Positions 53,409-64,000 are shown, counted from the stretch's first letter. The stretch: 64,000 nucleotides of DNA from Scortum barcoo (GCA_023238725.1 CM041553.1:13203001-13267000); one strand, 5' to 3'. Numbers and translations are program-made. The notes: generated by a model not told the origin, from the letters alone.

Positions 53409-54152
53409 ATTTAAATAGAGACGGGCACGTTGGCAGGCGAGCTGTTTTTCTGGCGGGCTGACATCTGGCAAGTCTGCGCTCCAGGGACCCATCCAGCTCT
53501 CCACAGACCCCCTGATTAGACTCTAATAGAATATTAGCATTTGCTCTCAGGTAAGGCAACAGTGAGCTGCAGAGGCTGGCAGCGAGTCAGCGGAGAAAAG
53601 CCACGTGTGTGTCGGGGAAAAAAAGGGGGCTCCTGTAAGGCCTGCTTCGTGAGGAGGCCTGGAGGAGGTACGGTGTTAAAGGCAAAAAAAAAAAAATCAA
53701 AAACAATTTCTGATTCCATTTTACATTTTAAGTTCAGTTATTCCTCCCCTTTGTCGCCCAAACAGCTGGAGAACAGGTTGGGTGCAGGCTGGGAGGGGGG
53801 GTTGGTGGTGCTTTTCTTGCTCATGGGCACAGTGACAGGGCTCATGGCAGAGTCTAACATCAAGCCTAACTTTCTTTTTCTTTTTTTTTTTTTTTGGTAA
53901 CCAGGCACGTTACCTTTCTTAAAAAAACAAATAATAAAATGAAAGATGGCAGTATTCGCAGTCAATATAAGCTTACAGAATCCACAGAATAATCTCCTAA
54001 AAGCTGCACAGCCCACAGCTAAAGCGTTCCCATCCTCCTCATCAATAAATAAACAGATGCATAAATAAAAGAATATTAATACGTCCGGATGAGCCACGTC
54101 ACACAGTGCAGTCATGGAAAAACGTCCGATTAAATGTTAAAGTTTTTTTTTC

Positions 54153-54158
54153 TTTAAT
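54153..54158 (-). other. Candidate poly(A) signal ATTAAA for pou4f2
   Basis: The plus strand reads TTTAAT here, giving ATTAAA on the minus strand. It is the first canonical or common-variant signal I found moving left from the stop codon, with a TG-rich segment (minus strand reads TGCACTGTGTG) about 40-50 nt beyond. Confidence 0.35.
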
Positions 54159-55306
54159 TAAACACATATTGCAGTTCAGTAATCGAATAAATTAAAAAAT
54201 TACATGGATGTAAAATAAATTAAATAGGATCATTTGAACCAGGAACCAAAAGCAACATACATTACAGAAATAAGTTACCTCAGCTAAAACAGCAATACAG
54301 CAAAAACCTGTACGGATATATTTATGTGCATCGACTGGTTCCAATGAAATATTTACATTGTACACGTATACTTCCATGAAGCTGTTTCTTCTTCTCTTCA
54401 AGAAAAAACATTACTTAAACAAGGTGATTTTTTTTCTTTAACAAGCAACGACTTCATAATGATGCGCGTATATTTATACAAATAAATAGCAGAAAACATA
54501 CATAAAATAATTTTAAAAAGAGAATACTATCTCATATATATCTCGATTGTACCATCTCAAATATTAGAAATCGTAAAACTTAAAAAAATGTTGTGACCGC
54601 TGCCGTTTCACAGTCGCTTCCCTTTTTGAAACCAAAACAACAACAACGCTTTAAACTTGCTGTCAGATTTTGATTTTTTCTCAAGCAAAACGAGGAGGAG
54701 GAGGAGGAGGAGGGTGGTGATGGGTGGGGGGAGGGGGAATCCCAATAAATATATAATGAAGTAAACATGACCTCACTCAATAAATAGTTCATAAGATGCC
54801 GGCCCACGCTGGATTGTAAACTTATTGCAGCCGGCAAAGAAATCATATTTTTTTTTTTTTTTTTTTTACTATTTTCTCTTTTTCTCTGGGAACTGCGAAA
54901 TTCAGTAAAATCCTTACAAGTGAGTCACTATTTCGATATTCGCACACACTTGAGGCCTACTGATGAACAGCCCTGTAGCTTCAGTCTAGAAAAGAAAACA
55001 AACTGGGGGGTGGGGGTCTTGATTAAACAGATCCCTGACTCTTCGATCACACGTGGTAACAAAATAAAGTGGAATTCTATTACACATTTAGACACGAAAT
55101 GAAGTGCGTGACAGGTAAATTCTTCATTTACACAGGGTTATTTGGCAGTAATCTAATATTAGCTTTTTCGAACACCAAGTAAGTGTGTTGTCCTCTTAAT
55201 CCACCACCCCACACCCCTCTTTTTTCCCCCCTAGTGGACCCTGAATAAATGTCAGACTGCATCGTCATAAACTCTGAAGGGGGTGGAAGGTGAGGTGGGG
55301 AGGAAA

Positions 55307-55328
55307 GGGAGGGAGGGAGGGAGGGGGG
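55307..55328 (+). other. G-quadruplex-capable G tract
   Basis: Four GGG runs spaced by single A bases are followed by a run of six G. This satisfies the simple four-run quadruplex rule on the plus strand, the template strand for pou4f2; the complementary strand could form an i-motif. Confidence 0.7.
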
Positions 55329-55684
55329 TGTTTATGCTTATCCTATAAGCCAAAAAATATAAACACCAATAGTCACCAACCAAGTGCTTTGAGTTCTCAA
55401 CTAGCCCCGCACTGTGTAAATAACAAGGCTATTTTCAATGAGGGGATGAGGAGGAGGAGGGAGGGTATTTCTACTAAAGCAAACTATAGTCCTCATTTGA
55501 AACCAAGTAAAAAAAAAACAACAAAAACAAAATTAAAGTCCTGCCCTGCGCTGACAGTGAAAAAGGTGAAGCATAGTAAGTGTGGAAACAGTGGTCTTAC
55601 TTGCTCTGTCAAACGATGCTTCACTTGACTCCACATCTGCCTCTCAGCGAGTAAAAGACGTGACTGTGTAGTAGAAGTAGTAGT

Positions 55685-55742
55685 AGGAGGAGGAGGAGGA
55701 GGAGGAGGAGGAGGAGGAGTGTGTGTGTGTGTGTGTGTGTGT
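55685..55742. repeat. Compound (AGG)n-(GT)n microsatellite in pou4f2 3' UTR
   Basis: About twelve AGG units (55685-55719) run directly into a GT tract ending at 55742. It begins about 220 bp past the stop codon and is probably transcribed as (CA)n-(CCU)n. Confidence 0.95.
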
Positions 55743-55960
55743 TTTCTCGAGTTTTTTTCAGTCATTGTTCGGATTTTTTTTAGGAATTTTTCGAAGTTCA
55801 AAGCACAAAGTCATCGATGATTTTGGAAAAAGGAAAAAAAAAAGAAAAAGCAAAAGGTGTGAAATAGGAAATATGATACAAATCGTCTCTAAACAGTTCC
55901 AAGTCCTTGTGTTTTTTTGATGTTTGTTTTTTTTTTCGTGGGTGGTGGTTTAAAGCGATC

Positions 55961-57445
55961 TTAGACGCATGCAGAGTATTTCATTCGTTTCTGTTTCTGC
56001 CGCTGGTTGCAAAACCAGACCCGCACCACGTTCTTTTTGAGGTCCAGCTTCTCTGCGATCGCCGCGATTTTCTCCGAGGAGGGACGCGGCTGAATGGCAA
56101 AATAGGCCTCCAGTGATCTCTTCTCCGGCGCGGCTATCGACGTGCGCTTCCGCTTTTTCTCCGCGCCGTTGAACAACTCGGGTTTGTTAAGTTTCTCCCT
56201 GTGCGATTTCTCCGCTTCCTCCAGCCACGCTTGCAGGATGGGCTTCAACGCGATCATGTTGTTGTGAGAGAGCGTCAGGGACTCGAATCGGCAGATGGTG
56301 CTCTGGCTGAGGGAGCCCACCCCGGGAATCTTCAGGCTGGCCAAAGCTGACCCTACATCCGCCTGGGTAACCCCGAGTTTGATCCGTCTCTGCTTAAACC
56401 TCTCCGCGAAGGCTTCCAAGTCCCTCGGATCGGCGTCCACGTCGCTCATGCCCATGTGCGGCGGTAGCCCGTGGGCATGAGCCATGTTGATGGCCGCCTG
56501 GTGCATGTGGTTCATGCCCGCCATGTGGGCAGGGTGCGCAGGCGTGGAAACCACCGAGCCGTCCGGCCCCGCCATGGCTCCCAGCGCCAGTCCCGGGGTG
56601 ATGTGGTCCAGTAGGTCCCCCTCCAGCGCCTGGTGGGGCTGGTGGTGGTGGTGATGGTGGTGGTGATGGTGGTGGCCGGCCAAGGCGGACGGATGGGAGA
56701 TAGGCACCGAGGAGGAGGAGGAGGACGACGAGGTGCAGGGGAGCGTGTTCATGGTGTGGTAGGTCGCGTCCGGCTTGAAGGGACTGTGATGTGGAGGGTG
56801 GTGGTGGCTCTTGGTCTGCGAGACTATATCCACCGCCGCTAGAGCTTCAGCCCGGGCCAACAAACTCTCATCCAAGCCTCCGAATATATTGCTCTGCAAT
56901 TGCAAATAGAATGCACACATAACTGTCAGCAGGGAATTCTCCCTCCACTCCTCGGTTTAAAACATTTCCAGAATGTGAAAAAAAAGAAATCCTAAAAAAA
57001 AAAGGGGGAGCACACAAAACAAGACACATGCAACATCCCAGGTCATAAAAATTAATACGTGAGGCAAAGCCGACTGAATACATAAGTTGAGCAGAGGAAG
57101 AGAAAAAAAAATATGGAGGTGTTGGGTGATTTGCTGTGCAGACATGAAAAAAACATCAAGCAAGAAGAAAAAAAAAAGTGGGCTGTCAAAATGTGCCTTT
57201 AAGCAGTGATTATGCAGAATACGTACCGGTGGGGTTGGGAGACAGGCTCTGCGCATCGCCTCCGAGCTGCTGCTGCTGCTGCTGCTGATGATGGTGCTGC
57301 TGTGTCGGGAGGACGAGCAGGAGGACGAGGGCGCATTGGAAGTCAGAGTGGAGGACGAGGAGGAGTGCAGCGAGTACTTGGGCTCGGGCAAGCTGGTGTG
57401 GGCCATGGCGAAAGGCTGCTTGCTGTTCAGAGACATCATCATCAT
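55961..57445 (-). CDS. pou4f2: POU class 4 homeobox transcription factor 2 (Brn3b), two exons
   Basis: The coding sequence is join(57227-57445, 55961-56893) on the minus strand, 383 codons plus TAA. In vertebrates POU4F2 is a nuclear DNA-binding protein needed for retinal ganglion cell differentiation. Exon 1 starts with four Met codons and MSLNSKQ, then Ser-rich sequence ending EAMRRACLPTPP (residue 73). Exon 2 opens SNIFGGLDESLLARAEALAAVDIVSQ, the conserved POU-IV box. A Ser8 run (128-135) and a His11 run (147-157) follow; the POU-specific domain spans about 226-303 and the homeodomain about 319-378, with recognition helix WFCNQRQ at 366-372. SNIFGGLDESLL, MAGPDGSVVSTPAH and EEAEKSHREKL favour paralogue 2 over POU4F1 and POU4F3. 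The splice is phase 0. The first ATG has A at -3 and no in-frame ATG upstream. No break or missing key residue is seen; the protein ends SACV where mammals have SAGI (from memory). Confidence 0.97.
56894..57226 (-). other. pou4f2: pou4f2 intron 1
   Basis: Read on the minus strand, the donor is CCG|gtacgt (gt at 57226-57225) and the acceptor is ttgcaattgcag|AGC (ag at 56895-56894). Joining the exons gives PTPP|SNIFGG, the junction found in mammalian POU4F2. The intron is 333 bp and contains polyT stretches on the coding strand upstream of the acceptor. A small single intron at this position is the known POU4 gene structure. Translating straight through exon 1 without splicing runs on as an unrelated, hydrophobic tail, so the spliced form is the sensible one. 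Confidence 0.95.
57266..57305. repeat. (GCT/AGC)n coding repeat in pou4f2 exon 1
   Basis: An uninterrupted run of AGC codons (minus strand) encodes Ser54 onward, preceded by ATC ATC and another short AGC pair. It is a CAG/CTG-type trinucleotide tract inside the coding exon and a likely length-variable site. Confidence 0.85.
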
Positions 57446-57740
57446 ATTTGCGGGCGTCCGAGCCGCGGCAAGTTCCTTTTAATAAGTTAAGACTCCGCCT
57501 CCTCGGGCCGGGAGTTGAAGCCCAATTGCTTCGCAGGAATCTCAAGTCGCTGTCGAATAAAGTGCAGGGTAGCTGAAGACGGAGCGTCCAACGCCGAAGT
57601 TATCACATCTATTTATTTATTACGCGCGGAGGTGCGGAGGTGTCTTCGCGTCTTTGTGCCAAACGAGAGGTCGCGGGCGCAGCAGACACGCCATGCAACT
57701 GAGCAGCAGATACCTGATTTTTTTTCCTTGTTTTTTCCCC
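57446..57740 (-). promoter_or_regulatory. pou4f2: pou4f2 5' leader and CpG-rich proximal promoter
   Basis: The 300 bp upstream of the start codon is rich in CpG (for example around 57460-57480, 57510-57560, 57620-57640 and 57660-57690), unlike the AT-rich desert. Stop codons interrupt all frames just upstream of the first ATG. The transcription start is not determined; 5' end data would place it. Confidence 0.5.
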
Positions 57741-57827
57741 CTCCTTTGTGGATCTTTTGTGGCGACGATTGTTCAAAAATGATAATAAAAAAATATTCTT
57801 TTTTTGCTCCTTCAACTCCGCCTTGTA

Positions 57828-57835
57828 TTATATAA
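57828..57835 (-). promoter_or_regulatory. TATA-like element TTATATAA upstream of pou4f2
   Basis: A palindromic TTATATAA sits about 385 bp upstream of the start codon and would imply a leader of roughly 350 nt. The surrounding sequence is AT-rich, so this may be chance. No initiator can be assigned by eye. Confidence 0.2.
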
Positions 57836-58171
57836 ATGCTTTTTTTTTTACCTTGGATTTTTTTGTGGCAGAACTCCTCATAGACGACGCCAGACAAGAA
57901 AAAAAATAAAAAATAATGATTAAAAAAAGTTTCTCTCCGTCTCTTAGGATTTCCAAAATACTTCAAGTTTCAAACTGTTGCCGCTCTCGTTGACCTGTTT
58001 TTTTTTCTTTCTTTTTTTCTTTTTTTGGTGGAAAGTTTCCGTCTAGAAATGACCCTAAGTGAGAAGTGATGGCGGTGACAGTCTCGGTACTGTACCTCTC
58101 CGACTACGTTGAATGCTGCGGGGACCCGAACTGCCTCTGCTCTGAGGCGAAGGGCAGACTGAGTCTCTCTC

Positions 58172-58173
<2 letters not shown>

Positions 58174-58235
<62 letters not shown>

Positions 58236-58300
58236 ACACACACACACACACACACACAGCCTCTCTCTCTCTCTCTCTGCAGCTCCCTCGCTCTCTCAGC

Positions 58301-58333
<33 letters not shown>
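58174..58333. repeat. Compound CT/CA microsatellite upstream of pou4f2
   Basis: A (CT)n run at 58174-58230, (CA)n at 58235-58258, (CT)n at 58261-58278, then (CT)n-(CA)n at 58301-58333. It lies 730-890 bp upstream of the start codon. On the sense strand of pou4f2 this is GAGA-rich. Confidence 0.95.
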
Positions 58334-58409
58334 TTTTTCAGCTGTACCTGAACAACCCTTTCATGATTTATTATTCTTCATTAGCCACTCCACCACCTCC
58401 ACCTCCTCA

Positions 58410-58429
58410 GCCGCCGCCGCCGCCGCCGC
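58410..58429. repeat. (CCG)n repeat
   Basis: About six or seven CCG/GCC units follow a CAC/CTC-rich stretch, about 970 bp upstream of the pou4f2 start codon. Confidence 0.85.
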
Positions 58430-58979
58430 TGGGGACTCTGCGCATGGGCAGTCTGCGACAAGGCATTTATTTCAAATGACTCTGACTTCTTCTTCCTACC
58501 ACCAACACCTCGTTACCGCCGCCACGTCTTATGAACTTCACAGACTTTTTTCTTTCTTTTTTTTTTTTACAATCCCAAATTCATTGCACCTGAATATTTT
58601 GCATAACAGATTTTTATTGTGATCAGTTTTCTCATTTCAGCAGACAGACAGCTGCGCCTCTGATCCAAAAACCATGGACAGCTCCAAACTTTCTTATCGT
58701 GAAGCTTGATATATATATTAACACAGTTTTATTATGACGCCTGAGGTAAAAATACTTTTATCAAATCAAAAGCACTGTATCATAATTTTATATCTTAATG
58801 TGTAAATTTGGTTTCATATTATCGCCAGTAATTTCTTCTCCTTTGTTGCCCTAACATTTATATTAATCTTGGTCTTGAGGAGGAAAAAAAAAAACTTGGA
58901 AAATACTAGAAATAAATGAGCTAACTTTGACAGAGAAATTAAACCCTGTTTTGTGCTTTGCATTGTTTTGTGCATTTTG

Positions 58980-59250
58980 TTTTGCGCGCAGAAAAAAAAG
59001 GGGCGCCAATTTCTTCCCAGATGTCGATGAAAGTGGATTTTTTTTTCAAATAATTAGCGCCATTTAATTGCAAATCCACAGACTTGTCATAGCAGGCTGT
59101 TATCTTATCTCTCCTCTAATTACGCCACAGAGTCGCTAACTGTAATTAAAACGTTTAATGACGTTGTAATTAACAAGGGCCGTCTAATGAGTTTAAACAT
59201 GGCCAAGTCTATAGGAGGAGATAAGTGTTATGATGTAAGCAGGGTAGAAA
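58980..59250. promoter_or_regulatory. Candidate conserved enhancer-like block upstream of pou4f2
   Basis: This is complex, repeat-free sequence 1.5-1.8 kb upstream of the start codon with many homeodomain cores: AATTAG near 59053, TAATTGCAAAT near 59064, TAATTAC near 59118, and TGTAATTAA twice (59141-59149, 59165-59173). CTTATCT GATA-type sites occur near 59104. The look is typical of vertebrate conserved non-coding elements, but conservation was not tested. Confidence 0.4.
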
Positions 59251-59345
59251 GTCTTCTTTTTGAAATCAATACCTCTTGGAATATATTTTTTTTTACATTT
59301 GTTTTATTTTATCCTGTAGAGCTATAATTTTTCATTTTTAAAACC

Positions 59346-59388
59346 CCTCTCTCTCTCTCTCACTCTCTCTTCACACACACACACACAC
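59346..59388. repeat. (CT)n-(CA)n microsatellite
   Basis: CT run with one CACT interruption, then about eight CA units. Confidence 0.95.
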
Positions 59389-59839
59389 AGAGGAAGGTGT
59401 GACATCTTGTAGCAGCTATGGAGCAGTGATCAATGTCTCTGACTGACAGTGGGCTGACCCCTTCATCGCCTTAAAATGTGTTAACGGTGTAAATGGCCGG
59501 TGCCACGTTAAATCTGCCCCTCCGTTTCACTGGAGATTATTAAGCATTGGTCTTATCCTAATTATATTCCGCCCCGGCATGTGGCCACAGCCTGCGCACA
59601 GCTTCAATTAAAGTGTGTGAGCATTTCTAACCGAGGCTACCGAAGCTGCTGCTGCTGCTGCGTTATAAGGTGGCGGCGGACGCTCTTCCAAAATACGCAG
59701 AGTCTTTGTGAGCGACTATATGTCACTTCCCCCCCTCCTTTTCATTTGATGCACATAGACATTTAATGTGTCCCCACGGCTGTGACAAAAAAAAAAAAAA
59801 ACCTGGTGTTGCTGTATAGCACTTTTACGTTGCAAGGCG

Positions 59840-59870
59840 CAGACAGACAGACAGACAGACAGAGAGAGAG
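59840..59870. repeat. (AGAC)n-(AG)n microsatellite
   Basis: Five AGAC units followed by AG units. Confidence 0.95.
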
Positions 59871-59899
59871 GGAGCCATCCAGCTGCAGGCATATGTTGC

Positions 59900-62800
59900 C
59901 TCCCCAGCGGGACAAGAAGCGCTGCTGGAGCCACCTCCAGACACCAGGAGACAGAGATCAGGCTCGGAAGACATCAAGGAGCAATCAGTGTCTGCTCCCA
60001 TATACCGACGGACTGATTTATGATGAAACTTTAAAGAAATCATTTATATTTCACCACCTCTAAATTGGTGTATGAAAGTTTCATCTACAATGAAACACAC
60101 ACAAAAAAAGTATATCTTAAGTCAAATAAATCAGCCCGAGCTGCTCCCCAGCAATTGACTTTGAAGTGCGTTTTCAACACTTTGGTGTGCGTGTACCTGA
60201 GGTTTTACTTCCTGTGCCAACAGACTTCTCACGTTTGAGGGAGGACAGTATGTCAGGCTGATTAACAGAATTACCTTTGAAGGGTCTGCCCTGGCAAACA
60301 GGAACACAATTAAGTGGCAATCCTGGGAATTTCTGTAGGAATGGCAGACCTTTTTTAAAAATTCCCCTTTGGGTAATATAGACATGGTTTTAAATAAGAT
60401 ATAATGTAGTATTATTTTTGTAAGCTATAATTTGATTTTATTTATATGGGCTATTACAGCACCTTATATTCAAAATCAGTCATTTTTATGTTAAATGATT
60501 TATTAGCAAAAAAATACATTTTAAATAAATAAATAAACTCATGACAGAATTTGACTGAGGAACACTGATTATAACAACATTTCACAATTATTTTAGTACA
60601 TTGCAAATATTTTAATATATAACAAAACTAGAACCATCCATACACCCATTGAGATGACACTTTTTAAAATGTTACTGTACTGTCAGCGAAATGGCCTTCC
60701 ATTTTAAAATATTTTTGGCCTCAATTCGCAGTAATTGGAGGGAATGTTGGTATCATAAAAAGACTCATGTCAACACTGAAGGTGCAGTCACACCTTGCCT
60801 TTAAAAACATAAAGCCCCAGCAGAATTGTGCAAGAAAAGGTTTCCCTCACTTCAAGGAGCTTTGCTACATATGAATAAATCGGCACTGTCTAAAAATAAA
60901 AGTAAAAGCCCAGGTAAAATAGAAAGAGCACATGCAGCGAGGCTTGATATAACTCAGGTGACTTGTTTGCTTTTTTTCCTCCTCACTCTTCTTACTTACA
61001 TCCGAATCAAGGAGTGCTGCAGAGGTATCTGTGTGCTTTACACAAAGACATACTCTTCTCAGCCTCCCTCAGGAGCTCTCCACGTTAACAATCCCAATTA
61101 CACAGAGACCACCAGAGACAGCTGTTTTTATTACAGAACCGCTCCTTTGTGCCGCCAACAAGGTATCTCCGCTCCTAGACTGAACACAGAGATGAAGCTG
61201 CGCTGAGAGACGGAGAGGGAGAGAAGTGTTGGAGTGAAGTGGATGAAGTCTCTTGGCTGCTCGCAGTGGTGATGCCTTTATTCACAGCTTCCCCCTCCCC
61301 TTTCTGATCTCGTGGAGCTCTTTACATGTCGGAGCAGAAGGTCAATGCTTGTTGGGAGAGGGTCTACAAAGAGATCAGGATCTAACTCAAGGCAACAGCA
61401 AATCACACAAAGAAGGGGGTGTTTCAGCCACCGACGGCGGCGCTTTATTTATTTATCTGCTTTACCTGGGAAATGTGACAGGTTCCACTAGGAACATTCG
61501 GGCTTTAATGTGTTGTTTAAATGCATACAACAAAAGGTAGAAGCCTTCAGGATTTACTAAATGTCACACACTGTACTGGAGCTCTGAGAGGGAACAAGTG
61601 GCTCACCACTTAAGATAATGAAAGAGGTTTCAAGAACTTGAATAGCAGCTCAACTGGTATACAAACTGTGAGATGGTTTTCTATTTGATCTCTATGTGGG
61701 GCTAAATAAAAGCCTCAAAAGTCCTCAAGATTATTACTTTTTATAGAAATGTGTGTTTATCTGGGACATTTTATCAGACCTGCTCTTCCTAAGATAGTTA
61801 ATAAGACCTGAAATGTTTTAATGCATCTAATTTAAGGGGTAGATTAGGATGACATATTGCCAGTTTTGCCTTCTTTCTGATAAAATTATAATTAATGTAA
61901 TAATAACAAAAGGACATTGAAAAATGCTACTATTTGCCACCATAATATTCATAAAAGTTTAATCATTGCACCTCTTTGTTGACGTACCTAACACTAGAAA
62001 TTAGATTCAGTTGGAAAATTACATAATGTGGGATGTGGTGAATGATGGGTGTATAGTGCTTGCAGAAGAATAGTATTTTCCTTTCTCTCAATCCTTCACA
62101 TATATACATATGTATACACACACACATACACACACACACCATAATTTTAAAGCTGCGTTCATTTTTTTTGGCCACATGGGGGCAGTGGAACAAGATGTAA
62201 TATTGACACATTTCAGACACGAGAAATTGTAGCATCTATTTATGTAGCATTTCACATGACAAATATAAGCCCATATATTCCCTCTTCATTTAGCTACGTC
62301 TTGGTCTCCACAAACTCTGGGGGTGTTTTTGGGCTTCCTAGTGGCTTAATGTACCACTGTCCCACCAATTAGCCCTAGTTTTTGTCTGTTCCCATTTGGT
62401 TCATGACAGGGAGTGCGCTGTGAGTTTATTGGATGTATTTTGCAGAGAACAGAATCGAAACAGTAAACCTGTGAGCTGTCAAACCAAAACAATGAGCTGA
62501 AAGACAATAAAACACTTTGTAGAGCTGAGGGGACCCACAGAGTCGGAGGACAAGTGTCATATCAGCTTTCACATCACACACAGTCATTTAATCCATTGTA
62601 ACCCGTTAAACATGGATTAGTTTAGCTCCAACTAAGTGTGTTAGTTGCCTAACCATAACCATTGTTTATTTTACTGAACTATGATCTTCATTGTCGTCAT
62701 ATCACAATTGCCAGGCACAGATATTGTAAAAACAAAAAGGAATCACACAATTATCAACACTCAGTCCAGTGATAGTCCTGATGATCTCATTTTGGTTGTC

Positions 62801-63600
62801 GCTAACTAGCAACTATTTCCGTATTTCTCCATACCTTAACAACCAGTATCGTCACTTATGTTGACTACAGTACAATAACCGACAGCAAAGCCAGCTAACC
62901 TGGTCTGGCAGTGAAGCCAACCTCAGGCCATGACTGATTAGAGGCCTTGAGAGTGAGGTGTGCCAAGAGGTCAGGAAAACAAATAACACCACTACCAATT
63001 TCCCTATAACGCACCAGGTACCAACCTTTGAGGGGAGGGAGGGGGCATTAGATTCTAGCCCAGCCCTGCCTATAGGCTGCAGGGCAGCAGATGATAAGGT
63101 CAAGGCTCATAATGATGTCACATACCTTTAGGTACTTCAGATCAATATCGAGAGAGGCGCCTTATACCTGTCAGCCAGTCAAATAAAACCTGCCTGGCGA
63201 AGGGGAAAAAAAACACACACCGGCTTTGAGATTGTCTCTTCTGATAAAATGAGATCCTCTCTCTCATGCCGCTTTTGGCAAAGATCATATTGGTGGAAGC
63301 CTTTGTGATCTTTAAAACAGTGTGGTCACTCGCACTTTTGATAAAATATCCTCCGAATTTGACTGATCAAGCTTGAATGGCAATAAAACCTTTTAAATTT
63401 AACCACGTAGGGGAGCATGAATTACCCCAACCTGCATGTCACTGATGTAGCCTCGACGCACATGGCTCCGCAGGATAACGTTTGACATGACAGACGTTCC
63501 TTTGAGTAAACCTGACCTCGTGTGACAACAAACGCGATGGCGAGGAAGGAGGCGAATATGAGGAGTTACACCTTGGAGCATGTGACTTTAAAGAATGCGT
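59900..63600. other. Non-coding flank upstream of pou4f2
   Basis: No gene recognised. AT-rich with short chance frames. A CCACATGGGGGCAG sequence at 62172-62185 resembles a CTCF core with one mismatch. AAAT repeats lie near 60522-60537. Confidence 0.65.
62098..62140. repeat. (TA)/(CA)n simple repeat
   Basis: TATATACATATGTATA followed by interrupted CA units. Confidence 0.85.
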
Positions 63601-63619
63601 ATGTCAAGTGCTGCACGAG

Positions 63620-64000
63620 TGATTAATGTAGCGGGATGATTGCAGAATTCTGTCCAACCTGAATGAACATTTCTTCTGCCTCTCTCATTAGTTTGACTGT
63701 CCCACGCGGTAATATATTGCTTGTCACTGGGTTGTCTAATGGTTGATGCTAATTGACCTCCTTTCCCCCTTTCTTCTGCACAAATGAAAAGATTTCCTCC
63801 GTCCTGTGATGGAGCGTGTCACAATCTGATCCGACAAATTAAAAAGCTCGCTGCTGTCACACTGTCATCATTCGGAGCCCTTGCCTCATCAGCTATAATG
63901 ATCATTTTTCTCCACTGAAACCACCGCAGTGCACTGCCAAACACAATGCTTAAGAGGGCACGCTGCTGCAGCTGCTGTGTGACACATCCGAATGTTTTTC
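63620..64000. promoter_or_regulatory. Candidate conserved non-coding block at right edge
   Basis: Repeat-free sequence with ATTA/TAAT cores (63685-63760), an ACCGCA RUNX-type core near 63925 and CAGCTG near 63970. It continues beyond the window. Function inferred from appearance only. Confidence 0.28.

Larger units (their letters stand above)
54130..55960 (-). other. pou4f2: Probable pou4f2 3' untranslated region
   Basis: Downstream of the TAA codon there is no further long frame. In a scan for TTTATT or TTTAAT on the plus strand (AATAAA or ATTAAA on the minus), the first hit is at 54153-54158, followed by a GU-rich stretch near 54100-54115. That predicts a 3' UTR of about 1.8 kb. It contains four G/A-rich tracts on the plus strand (54692-54738, 55280-55329, 55441-55466, 55685-55719), so C/U-rich in the mRNA, plus several homopolymer A/T runs. 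The boundary is inferred. Confidence 0.45.

Noticed and set aside
56295..56842. Plus-strand frames antisense to pou4f2 exon 2
   Set aside because: Shadows of the real minus-strand coding exon, including poly-Val from the His repeat.
57210..57545. Alternative minus-strand frame with poly-Gln over exon 1
   Set aside because: It is the +1 reading of the AGC repeat; the Ser frame matches POU4F2 and splices correctly.
62172..62185. CTCF-like CCACATGGGGGCAG
   Set aside because: One mismatch to the core, and similar GGGGGCAG fragments occur in fish dispersed repeats, so insulator function cannot be claimed.

Overview
The window looks like a piece of a ray-finned fish chromosome, most likely a percomorph teleost. 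Three things point there: the one clear gene encodes a vertebrate class IV POU protein, dinucleotide and tri/tetranucleotide microsatellites are very frequent, and the segment near 39.35-39.83 kb matches, as I remember it, a dispersed repeat that is abundant in percomorph genomes. There are no bacterial-style operons, CRISPR arrays, rRNA genes or recognisable tRNA genes.

Only one protein-coding gene can be assigned with confidence: pou4f2 (Brn3b), on the minus strand, two coding exons (57227-57445 and 55961-56893) separated by a 333-bp intron with GT-AG ends, giving a 383-residue transcription factor with an intact POU-specific domain and POU homeodomain. It is transcribed leftward. Its probable 3' UTR runs to about 54.1 kb and carries several polypurine tracts on the plus strand (polypyrimidine in the RNA). 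Its promoter side (57.4-58.4 kb) is CpG-rich near the start codon, then passes into a long CT/CA microsatellite.

The rest reads as a gene desert. From 1 to about 51 kb I find no exon set that assembles into a recognisable protein; two isolated exon-like segments (3355-3482, where both strands look plausible, and 15301-15435 on the plus strand) are recorded as weak candidates. Scattered through the desert are blocks that look like conserved non-coding regulatory DNA (complex sequence, many TAAT/ATTA homeodomain cores, POU-type sites, no repeats). The densest flank the gene: 51.1-52.9 kb downstream and 58.98-59.25 kb upstream. A perfect POU-dimer palindrome (MORE type) lies at 31890-31901. Conservation could not be tested here, so these calls are inference.

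A reasonable working model is a developmental-regulator locus: a compact retinal/sensory-neuron transcription factor gene embedded in regulatory desert, with possible autoregulatory POU sites. I saw no evidence of a novel multi-gene system.
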